A stretch of 61,359 nucleotides of DNA, taken from assembly GCA_937923145.1 (NCBI GenBank), contig CALAJT010000004.1, positions 1-61,359 of the forward strand, written 5' to 3'. Made by a program: the position numbers and the translations under genes. Below the pieces are notes generated by a model, which was not told the DNA's origin, did no database searches, and saw nothing but the letters and a program-made list of their open reading frames with translations. Shown here in pieces: positions 54,346 through 61,359 of this stretch. Position 1 is the stretch's first letter; the number at the start of each line of letters is the position of its first letter. The stretch is from an uncultured Rubritalea sp. GTDB taxonomy: Bacteria > Verrucomicrobiota > Verrucomicrobiia > Verrucomicrobiales > Akkermansiaceae.

Positions 54346-55354
54346 ATGGTAAATTTATGCGGACAAGATGGGGGAGGGCAGATTCTTAGATCTGCCCTGA
54401 CTCTGAGTATGATCACTGGGCAAGAGTTCAGGATGATTAATATTCGTGGTAAGCGCTCCAAACCAGGCTTGATGCGGCAGCATCTAACATGTGTAAAAGC
54501 CGCACTAGAGATTTCTGGTGGCTCAGTATCTGGCGCAGAGATGCATTCTACGGAATTAATCTTTAAGCCGGGCAAGGTGAAAGCAGGTGATTATATATTC
54601 AGGATAGGTAGTGCTGGTAGCACGACATTACTATTCCAGACCATTTACCTGCCCTATTTTTCGCAGAAGGAATAAGTACTGTAGAGATCCACGGGGGAAC
54701 CCATAACCCGATGGCTCCCTCTGCGGATTTCATAGAGCGAGCGTTTTTTCCTCAGATTAAGAAGATGGGAGCTATTGTTTCTTTCAAATGTGTGCGTCAT
54801 GGCTTCGCTCCAGCTGGTGGTGGCTGTATCCTTGCAGAAATTCATCCAATAGATAAGTTTCAAGGGAGCTCTGTCCTAGACAGAGGTGATCTAGTTTCAC
54901 AGCACGTGGAATGCGTTATCGGTAATGTTAGAGAAGCGGTAGTTAACAAGGAAATCGATGTAGTGAAAGAAGCCCTAGATTGGTAGAAGATTGTTTTCAT
55001 ATCAAGCAGTGTCGTAACATAGACGGCTCAGGAAATGCACTCTACATTGAAGAGGTCTACGAAAATATTACAGTCCATATCACATCTCTAGGAGTGATGA
55101 ATAAGTCAGCTGGGAAGGTAGCAGCAAATGCAGTGAAAGCCTACCAAACTTTTGTGAAGTCTAAAGCTGCGGTAAGCCCTAGATTAGTAGATCAGTTACT
55201 ACTCCCGATGGCATTAGCGGGAAGTAGCGAATTCACCACTCAGTCACTGACTAATCATATTCAAACAAACATAAAATTGATTGGGCAATTTCTAGATAGA
55301 AGGTTTCATGTAGTTGAGAGAAGTCTTGGTGAAGTTCTTATTTCAGTAAAATAA
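54346..55354 (+). pseudogene. rtcA: rtcA, RNA 3'-terminal phosphate cyclase with two frameshifts
   Basis: Three successive frames together encode RtcA, which makes RNA 2',3'-cyclic phosphates using ATP. Segment 1 (from 54346) has [20 protein letters not shown] and [14 protein letters not shown]. Segment 2 continues with [20 protein letters not shown] and RHGFAPAGGG. Segment 3 has the IDGSGNALYIEE stretch and VDQLLLPMALAGSSEFTT, then TNHIQTNI, where the catalytic His is kept. The joins lie at a TTT run near 54644-54646 and a GG run near 54982, each fixed by adding one base. Corrected, the protein would be near full length (about 336 residues). It is either a recent pseudogene or a sequencing artefact; nearby rtcB and rtcR decay favours the former. 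Confidence 0.85.
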
Positions 55355-55358
55355 AAAA

Positions 55359-55382
55359 GCAGCTAGAATGATTTCTAGCTGC
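55359..55382 (-). terminator. Intrinsic terminator after hpf
   Basis: A perfect 10-bp stem GCAGCTAGAA / TTCTAGCTGC with a TGAT loop. On the minus strand a run of six T (55353-55358) follows, ending the hpf-lptB transcript. Confidence 0.85.
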
Positions 55383-55418
55383 CTTATAAGTTGATTTGTT
55401 TTGCTCCAGGAGCGAGCC

Positions 55419-56003
55419 TTATGGCTCAATGATTGCGTAGTCACCATCACTACGTCTGTAGATGATCTGTAAGATGTTCCTACGGGCGTTTGTGTATGCT
55501 AGGAACGGACGGTCTGTTAATTCTAGTTCTAGTATAGCATCTTCTTTATTAAGTGTCTTTATAGACTGGCTCTCACGGTGGATGATCATTGGCTCTGGAT
55601 CTAGCTCAGATTCCTCTGGGAATGTATCAAGAATGTTAGCTGCAAAGACTTTTTCATCTAGATGCTTGATGCTCTGTTCAGGCTTGATTTTCTGTCGCTT
55701 GAGTAGGCGTGTTTTATGCTTACGCATTCTACGCGCTATCTTGGCGATTGTTTCATCGATAGCTGCATACATGTCCTTACCTTCGGTAGAGGCATCAATG
55801 ACGATATGATTAGCACAGAAGAGAATTATTTCTGCAATATGTCTATTCTTCTGAACATCTAAGACCGCTCGGGCTTCGATAATTTTGGGGTAGTCCAGAT
55901 GTAGGGTGCCTATCTTTTTCTGTACGAAATCTCGGATCGAATCAGTGACTGATTCGTGTCTAACAGTAATAGTAACTAGGGGGTCGGCATTGCGTGTTTG
56001 CAT
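55419..56003 (-). CDS. hpf: Long-form ribosome hibernation promoting factor
   Basis: Long HPF binds the 30S subunit and joins ribosomes into 100S dimers in slow growth. From ATG 56003 the protein has 194 residues: the N-terminal S30AE/YfiA domain (VTITVRHESVTDSIRDFVQKK and ARAVLDVQKNRHIAEII) and the C-terminal dimerisation domain (ILELELTDRPFLAYTN, RRSDGDYAIIEP). I prefer this start over 56045 because AAGGA lies about 10 bases before it. It is the last gene of kdsA-lptA/C-lptB-hpf, a common arrangement in Gram-negatives, but the usual rpoN between lptB and hpf is absent here. Confidence 0.9.
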   Translation of the reverse strand: MQTRNADPLVTITVRHESVTDSIRDFVQKKIGTLHLDYPKIIEARAVLDVQKNRHIAEIILFCANHIVIDASTEGKDMYAAIDETIAKIARRMRKHKTRLLKRQKIKPEQSIKHLDEKVFAANILDTFPEESELDPEPMIIHRESQSIKTLNKEDAILELELTDRPFLAYTNARRNILQIIYRRSDGDYAIIEP

Positions 56004-56084
56004 ATTGTATTTTTCCTTTCTTTTGTGTTGTCTATCGCTCTTCACTGGCTCGTCCAGTAAGGCGGAAATCTTTTTGGTGTGCTA

Positions 56085-56924
56085 TCATAGTATGAAATCT
56101 TCTCCTAAATAGTGCTTTTTAGCGATTGGATCATTGGCGATTTCTTTCGCCTCACCTTCGATAATAATTTTACCATCGTCTTGGACATACGCGTGGTCAA
56201 CTATTTTTAGGGTTTCTCTAACATGGTGATCTGTGATGAGAATAGAGAGCCCATCTTTGTCTCTAAGCTCGCCTACAATTCTGTGAATATCTTCTACTGC
56301 CTTAGGGTCTACTCCAGCAAATGGCTCATCTAACATGAGTAGAGTTGGATTAGTACAAAGGCAGCGTGCTATACTAAGGCGACGCTTCTCTCCGCCCGAG
56401 AGAGTGAGAGCTTCAGAGTCTCTGAGCTTGGTGATGCGGAAGCGCTCCATGAGTTGTTCCGCTTTTTCTAGTCGTTGCTTTTTGTTAGATTCTTGCTGAG
56501 TTTCTAATACAGCTAGAAGGTTATCTTTCACAGTAAGTTTGCGGAAGATGGATTCTTCCTGCGGGAGGTAGCCCATCCCGAGTCTAGCACGTTTGTGCAT
56601 CGGTAACTCGGTGATGTCTTGCCCTGCAAAATTTACGAGTCCAGCATTCGGTTGTACCAGACCAGCTATCATGTAGAAGGTCGTGGTCTTACCTGCTCCG
56701 TTGGGTCCGAGTAAACCTACGATTTCTCCCTTGCCAACTCTAATACTGACTCCATCTACTACAGCTCTGCCGCCGTAGACTTTCTTTAATTGGTGTGAAG
56801 CGAGGAGAAACTCAGTAGCCTTGCGCATTGAAGGCGTGTCCAGACCTGCATGGGTAGCTGGATCGCTAGCTACTTCTTTTACTGCCTTGTTTTGGGATAC
56901 TTTTTTTACTCTTGCTGTTGCCAT
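56085..56924 (-). CDS. lptB: LPS export ABC transporter ATPase LptB
   Basis: LptB powers extraction of lipopolysaccharide from the inner membrane with LptFG. Walker A is GPNGAGKT (73-80), the signature LSGGEKRRLSIARCL and Walker B LLMLDEPFAGVDPKAV, the latter being the typical LptB form. The 279 residues are about 35 longer than usual, due to an N-terminal extension before the domain starts at about ATEFLLASHQLKKVYGG; a shorter start at Met 33 is possible. The gene sits between an LptA/LptC-like gene and hpf, as in other Gram-negatives, which supports the LptB rather than a LivG call. Confidence 0.93.
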   Translation of the reverse strand: MATARVKKVSQNKAVKEVASDPATHAGLDTPSMRKATEFLLASHQLKKVYGGRAVVDGVSIRVGKGEIVGLLGPNGAGKTTTFYMIAGLVQPNAGLVNFAGQDITELPMHKRARLGMGYLPQEESIFRKLTVKDNLLAVLETQQESNKKQRLEKAEQLMERFRITKLRDSEALTLSGGEKRRLSIARCLCTNPTLLMLDEPFAGVDPKAVEDIHRIVGELRDKDGLSILITDHHVRETLKIVDHAYVQDDGKIIIEGEAKEIANDPIAKKHYLGEDFIL

Positions 56925-56934
56925 GTTCGTGCTA

Positions 56935-58248
56935 TTATCTTCCGTTGTTTTTGAGTTTCTCTACATTGAGATCTATCTGAGTTCCTTTGCCAGAAACGTT
57001 CCAGTTTCTGTCGATTTTAATGATCCCATTTTTCTCTACTATTTTTAGCTGCTTATCTACCATAGTAATTCTAGAATTCAGCCCCCTGAGAATAATGACG
57101 CCAGTAGCGTGGTCATAAACGAGGATACCAGCTCTTGCCGCGACTGGATTGCCTTCTTTGTCTTTGCCTACGATAGATACGTTATCTGTGGCAATGATTT
57201 GTCTGATATCACCGAATTTTTCATTAGGTTTCAGAGCTGCTACCTGATCTTTGGTGAGTTTCTTATCTTGTGGCTTCTCAGCGAGAATGAGTTTTACTTC
57301 ACCATCACAACTGAAGTAATATTCAGGGTGTTTGAGCTTCACGTTCTTACTAAATACCATCATCCCTTTCTTCGCATCAAAGAAAATGTTGCCCTCGCTT
57401 TTGATAGAGAAATGATCTTTGCCTTTCTCTGGCTTAAGGTCAGGAGGAGTCTGGAGCGCAGCTTTATCAGCTGTTTTCTCTAACAGGTTTTGCTCGGACT
57501 TTCTTATAGTCTTCTCTAGAGTCGCTTTATTTTTGTCGATCTCTGCTGATGCCTTCTTAGCAGTTTCTACTTGAATAGCGACTTGGGTATTGATCTGCTC
57601 AATTTTGGCTGTAGATGGTTGAGATAGGCGATCTATCTCAGCTAATTCCTTAGCAGTAGTGGCGCTGAGTGCGTTGGGTGTAGTCGCTATAGTAGCGGCG
57701 ACTAGTGCACTGAGTGCTTTGGTAGAATTATTGTTGCCTGTATTTTTTTTATCCTTCATAGAAACAGATTCTCTAAGGTAGACGATGGTGTGATTTTTGC
57801 CTAGGAAAAAACCACGGCTATTTTTCCAGTCAAGTATAAGTCCTTGACTAGTAGTTTTAAACTGAGCAGCAGAAAAGACGAAGGTTTCCTCGCTCGTAAT
57901 CAGCTCTGTGGCTTGATCGTAGTCGATAGTATTTAGGTGAGTGCTCGCTTTGATTCCGCCGTCGGGATCGTAGATCTTAAGATCTACAGAAGTTCCATGT
58001 ATATGCTCCTTGGTGATCACTTCCAACTGCTTAGCTTCTAGCATGGATGCAGGCGTATAGTCTTTATTATAGCGGGGGATTCTCACCCCACTAAGTATAC
58101 TGCCAGCAGGTAAAACTTTAAGCGCTGGCAGTACACTGCCTGTCTGTTTCACCAGATCAGCGCCCTCAGAATTTTCTGTATCTTGTGCTAGGATTGAGGC
58201 ATTAAAAGTAGTGCTTAAGAGACTACAGATGATGAAGGTTTTGCGCAT
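56935..58248 (-). CDS. LptA/LptC-like periplasmic protein
   Basis: The 437-residue exported protein (signal peptide, then LSTTFNASILAQ) has two OstA/LptC-type beta regions. The N-terminal one (about 50-155, with ASMLEAKQLEVI and ATELITSEETFVF) is LptC-like and the C-terminal (about 280-437, with SEGNIFFDAKKGMMVFSKN and IIATDNVSIVGKD) is LptA-like; a helical segment rich in Ala/Lys lies between. It directly precedes lptB and is probably a fused or expanded LptA/LptC bridge protein for lipopolysaccharide. The fold is recognised from the pattern and location, so moderate confidence. Confidence 0.78.
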   Translation of the reverse strand: MRKTFIICSLLSTTFNASILAQDTENSEGADLVKQTGSVLPALKVLPAGSILSGVRIPRYNKDYTPASMLEAKQLEVITKEHIHGTSVDLKIYDPDGGIKASTHLNTIDYDQATELITSEETFVFSAAQFKTTSQGLILDWKNSRGFFLGKNHTIVYLRESVSMKDKKNTGNNNSTKALSALVAATIATTPNALSATTAKELAEIDRLSQPSTAKIEQINTQVAIQVETAKKASAEIDKNKATLEKTIRKSEQNLLEKTADKAALQTPPDLKPEKGKDHFSIKSEGNIFFDAKKGMMVFSKNVKLKHPEYYFSCDGEVKLILAEKPQDKKLTKDQVAALKPNEKFGDIRQIIATDNVSIVGKDKEGNPVAARAGILVYDHATGVIILRGLNSRITMVDKQLKIVEKNGIIKIDRNWNVSGKGTQIDLNVEKLKNNGR

Positions 58249-58251
58249 GTT

Positions 58252-59049
58252 TTACTCACCGTGAGCCGCCTTGTGAACTGCGATTAGTTTTTCTAAAACA
58301 CTTTCAATTTCAGTAAGTGGAATTTGGTTTGGACCATCGGAAAGCGCTTTAGCTGGGTTCGAGTGAGTTTCCATGAATACACCATCTACACCTGTAGCTA
58401 CCGCTGCTCTGGCTAACACTGGGGCTAGGAACCCGTCACCACCTGTAGATCCGCCGAGTCCTCCTGGACGCTGGACTGAGTGAGTGGCATCGAAGATGAC
58501 ACGGATTCCTTCTTCACGCATGATGTATAGTGAGCGCATGTCTACTACGAGATTGTTGTAGCCGAAGCTAGTGCCACGCTCGGTGATGTAGAAGTCATCA
58601 CAATCGTATGAATGAAGTTTTTGAGCGATGTTTACCGTATCGAGAGGTGCTAGAAATTGACCTTTTTTTACATTCACTGTGCGACCTGTCTTAGCGCAGG
58701 CTTCGATGAGGTCAGTCTGGCGGCAGAGGAAGGCAGGGATCTGAAGTAGATCGATATTCTCAGCTGCGATAGCAGCCTCTGCTGGGTTATGGATATCAGT
58801 AGTAACCTTGACACCGAGTTCTCTAGAGATTTCTCCTAAGATACGAGTTCCTTCTTTAACACCAGGTCCGCGGAAGGCGTCTCCTGATGTGCGGTTCGCT
58901 TTATCGTAGGAAGCTTTAAAATACCAGTCGATGCCGAGCTTGTCAGCGATAGGTTTGATGGCTCTTGCCATTTCCCAGGCAAAGTCTTCGCTTTCAAGCC
59001 CACATGGACCGAGGATAAAAAATGGTTGTTTCATAGGTTGTTGTATCAT
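58252..59049 (-). CDS. kdsA: 3-deoxy-8-phosphooctulonate synthase (KDO-8-phosphate synthase)
   Basis: KdsA joins phosphoenolpyruvate and arabinose 5-phosphate to make KDO-8-P for the lipopolysaccharide core. The 265 residues fit. Motifs include FFILGPCGLES near the start, YFKASYDKANRTS near 42-54, GTRILGEI, VKKGQFLAPLD and FDATHSVQRPGG, and a late GVFMETHSNPAKALSDG. A second Met in frame (residue 6) may be the true start. It leads the minus-strand unit kdsA - lptA/C-like - lptB - hpf. Confidence 0.95.
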   Translation of the reverse strand: MIQQPMKQPFFILGPCGLESEDFAWEMARAIKPIADKLGIDWYFKASYDKANRTSGDAFRGPGVKEGTRILGEISRELGVKVTTDIHNPAEAAIAAENIDLLQIPAFLCRQTDLIEACAKTGRTVNVKKGQFLAPLDTVNIAQKLHSYDCDDFYITERGTSFGYNNLVVDMRSLYIMREEGIRVIFDATHSVQRPGGLGGSTGGDGFLAPVLARAAVATGVDGVFMETHSNPAKALSDGPNQIPLTEIESVLEKLIAVHKAAHGE

Positions 59050-59072
59050 AATCGTATTAGCTAATTAAATTC

Positions 59073-59339
59073 TTAGCCGAGTTCTTCGGCCGTTGTGTAA
59101 AGGTTAGTGAGGTTTTCAATGGCGGTGCTGAGTAGGTTTTGCTCTTCAGTAGAGAGATTACCCTTGGTCTTTTCTGCCATCATTTCAAGAGAGTCGATGA
59201 CACTAGAGGCTGCCTTGAGGTTCACGTTTTTCTCACCTGTTGCGGGGTGGGGGAGCTGACCTAGGAATAGACCTGCATTTTGCGCTTGGAGTAGGACAAA
59301 GTTATTAAATCGGTTATCTTGTGATGTAGAATCTTGCAT
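59073..59339 (-). CDS. DUF1844 domain protein
   Basis: An 88-residue protein with the DUF1844 pattern: NNFVLLQAQNAGLFLGQLPHP, then AASSVIDSLEMMAEKTKGNL and STEEQNLLSTAIENLTNLY. Such proteins are small, mostly helical and often fused to or encoded near protein-folding genes; no function is established. It lies 23 bases upstream of kdsA on the same strand, so it may be cotranscribed with the KDO/LPS genes. Confidence 0.85.
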   Translation of the reverse strand: MQDSTSQDNRFNNFVLLQAQNAGLFLGQLPHPATGEKNVNLKAASSVIDSLEMMAEKTKGNLSTEEQNLLSTAIENLTNLYTTAEELG

Positions 59340-59525
59340 TGTGAACTTTACTGTAGCGATAATTTTGGCTGGGTAAATACGAATTTATAGTATTTATTTA
59401 TTTTTATAATTGGAATTTAGTTAATATTGCTTAAGCTATTATATATCTACTGAGAAAGTTCTTTAAATGGATCTATTTCGGTTTAACTGGATTCAATAAT
59501 TATTGAGCTTTTTACATATTTGAGT

Positions 59526-61298
59526 ATGAATACATTTACAGCACCTACTATTGAGGAACTTCAAGATAAGTTTCCGCAATACCGTATAGAAGACTTTATC
59601 GCACAAGGGGGATGGGAGCTGTCTATCTGGCTCGGCAGGTATCGCTGGATAGACCAGTGGCGATTAAAATATTACCACAGGAGTTTGGTGAAGATGCTGA
59701 CTACAGAGCTTCCTTCGAGACTGAAGCGAAAGCGATGGCTAGACTGAATCATACAAATCTAGTAGGGATTTACGATTTTGGTGAGATTAATGGCATGCTT
59801 TACATTGTCATGGAGTATATTCCAGGACGAACGCTTTTTGATACGGCTAATGGTCAGCAAGTAGACGAGAAAGAAGCGGCAAGACTCATAGCTGATATGA
59901 GTGAAGGTCTAGCTCACGCACATGAAGCTGGGATGCTGCACCGTGATATCAAGCCCGCTAACGTGCTCATCGATGATGAGGCAAAACCTAAAATAGTAGA
60001 TTTTGGATTGGCAAGGCCGGTGGGTGAAGAGCAGACTAAAGGAGTAGTATTCGGCACTCCAGGGTACACAGCTCCAGAGGTATTAAGTAACCCACATGCA
60101 GTGGATCATCGCTCAGATATATTTTCTATGGGAGTTATGCTGTATGAACTCCTTACAGGGCATTTGCCTGGTGATCCTGTAGTTCCAGTATCTAGGGATT
60201 CTTGCTCAGATCAACGCTTCGATGCTATTATTTCTATAATCTATCCATCCAGATCCAGAGATGCGTTATGAAGATGCGGATCAACTTAGCAAGGACCTGG
60301 ACACGCTAATCGAAGAATTTGATGCTCCGAGTAAAGGGCTAGTTCTCGCTCCTGGCTTAGCAGTAGCCGCTCCTTTAGGCGGTATGGTGTCTGGGCATGC
60401 TGGTGCGCGCCCTGTTGCTTTAGCTTCGGCTAAGAAGAGTAGTGCGGGTGTGACCATATTTACACTAATTTTACTCGCTGCGGCAGGATTTGTAGTGATG
60501 AAAGTGATCAATGCTGAGCCTAAAGAATCTGCTAGTGAAGAGGGAGCTAAAGTAGCTGCAGCTATGAAAGTGGAGAAGGAACGTGAAGTGAAGATAGAAG
60601 AAGAGCGTAAAAATTATGCACAAAAACAACGTGAGAAGAAACTAGCAGAGGAGAAGAAAAGGCAGTTAAACCAGGCTAGATTTGCTAGTGAAAGGGCAGA
60701 GCAAAAGAAGCGTGATGAAGAAGAGCGCGCTGAAAGAGAAAATCGAGAAGCGATGGCTAAAAGGGAAGCAGAAAGACAAGCTCTTGAGGATGAAAAGAAA
60801 GAGAAAGAAGTCATCTCAGAATTCGAAGTAGAAGATTTTCTAAAAAAAGAGCTTGAAGTAATGAAGGTCAATTTAAATGTGATTCAAAATAAAAAGGATG
60901 ATCTGTTAGATCCTGTCTTTGGTAGATTAGAACGTGAGCTGAAACGTAAAGTGAGACGCTTCGTAAAGGGCAGAAAAGGTGATAAAGCTCAAAACTATAT
61001 AGAAGAATACATGAAAGGCGTTCGCGACACTGGTGTAGTTGGTGATCTTGACATTAAAATCCTATTCAAAATTAAAGAAGAGTTAGACGAAGTTATTGAA
61101 AAATATAGAGAGAAGAGGGTGGAGGCTCTATTGCCACTAGATAAAGATAAAGATGAGCTTAGATTACTATACATAGAGCGTCTGAAGGCGAAGCAGATAG
61201 AACTGCTAAAAAAGACAGACGAAGTCGGTGCCGCAACACTCGATGAGCCTATATCATCTGTAGAGAAACTCGATGACTTCATGGAGTTGTTCGAATAG
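59526..61298 (+). pseudogene. Membrane-anchored Ser/Thr protein kinase with two frameshifts
   Basis: Three frames give one PknB-type kinase. Frame 1 (ATG 59526) reads to FIAQGG; adding one G to the GGGGG run near 59607-59611 continues in frame 2 with MGAVYLARQVSLDRPVAIKI, HRDIKPANVLID (catalytic Asp), VDFGLAR and GTPGYTAPEV. Near 60232-60235 one extra base shifts to frame 3, where IHPDPEMRYEDADQL resumes the kinase end. A membrane segment (VTIFTLILLAAAGFVVM) and a Lys/Glu-rich coiled coil follow up to the stop at 61298. The kinase would be intact if the two indels were corrected. It is either a recent pseudogene or an error. Confidence 0.8.
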
Positions 61299-61359
61299 AA
61301 AAATAAGTTCGCAGTGTCCGTTGAAGAAGAATAGAGGTAGCGTAAGAGGCGGGGAGAAA

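Noticed and set aside
54346..55354. Programmed frameshifting in rtcA
   Set aside because: Two separate -1 base losses in short runs, with no slippery heptamer or downstream structure recognised, fit mutation or error better; the neighbouring rtcB and rtcR are clearly broken.
1..61359. tRNA, rRNA, CRISPR arrays, insertion sequences, integrases
   Set aside because: I looked for cloverleaf ends, repeat-spacer patterns and transposase or integrase motifs and saw none; a dedicated RNA scan could still find a small RNA.

Overview
The window reads as chromosomal DNA of a Gram-negative member of the Verrucomicrobiota (order Verrucomicrobiales, Rubritalea-like). The evidence is a secreted PVC-type dehydrogenase/heme-binding CxxCH protein, a PEP-CTERM protein ending in VPEPSS...RRRK, lipid A and KDO genes (lpxA, kdsA, lptB), a GspG-like pseudopilin, many long secreted or membrane-anchored coiled-coil proteins, and the overall gene mix. 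This is an inference from gene content; no rRNA or tRNA gene was seen.

Layout. 0.2-10 kb, almost all minus strand: lpxA, sufS, an orphan Gld-type ABC transporter (DUF4340 protein, GldG-like protein, ABC-2 permease; no ATPase in the window), two methyltransferases around an unknown gene, and pyrB. 10-16.5 kb: an envelope group with an ankyrin-L,D-transpeptidase fusion, a YacL-like PIN-TRAM protein, an LCAT-like lipase and a second L,D-transpeptidase whose signal peptide is out of frame. 16.5-24.5 kb: ileS, a cupin-like unknown, an archaemetzincin, two paralogous small membrane proteins and an MsbA-like exporter. 24.6-31.7 kb: a coiled-coil block with two paralogous anchored coiled-coil proteins, a secreted unknown and a 1369-residue double-anchored coiled-coil protein. 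31.7-39.6 kb: an HDAC-fold protein with a degraded active site, a 36-residue membrane peptide, scpA, a PEP-CTERM protein, an OlsB-like acyltransferase, rpmE2 and polA. 39.6-49.8 kb: a TPR/coiled-coil protein, yebC, an AI-2E family permease, a protein made of five tandem HTH-like repeats, and the PVC heme protein divergent from a PAS-AraC regulator.

49.8-55.4 kb holds the remains of an RNA-repair (rtc) system: a C-terminal rtcR fragment, an N-terminally truncated rtcB in the opposite orientation (one deletion appears to have removed both 5' ends), and 3.7 kb further on an rtcA with two single-base frameshifts. Between rtcB and rtcA lie a pseudopilin gene and an intact eda-kdgK-kduD set for catabolism of unsaturated uronates (pectin or alginate type): KduD makes KDG, KdgK phosphorylates it and Eda splits KDPG.

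55.4-59.3 kb is the conserved kdsA - lptA/C-like - lptB - hpf cluster with a DUF1844 gene. The window closes with a membrane-anchored Ser/Thr kinase gene carrying two frameshifts. Two copies of a roughly 150-bp noncoding repeat, each with three tandem CCTCTGA units, lie at about 12.2 and 39.7 kb. Hairpin terminators separate many convergent genes. The five small indels (one in the transpeptidase, two in rtcA, two in the kinase) are either real decay or sequence error; raw reads would decide.
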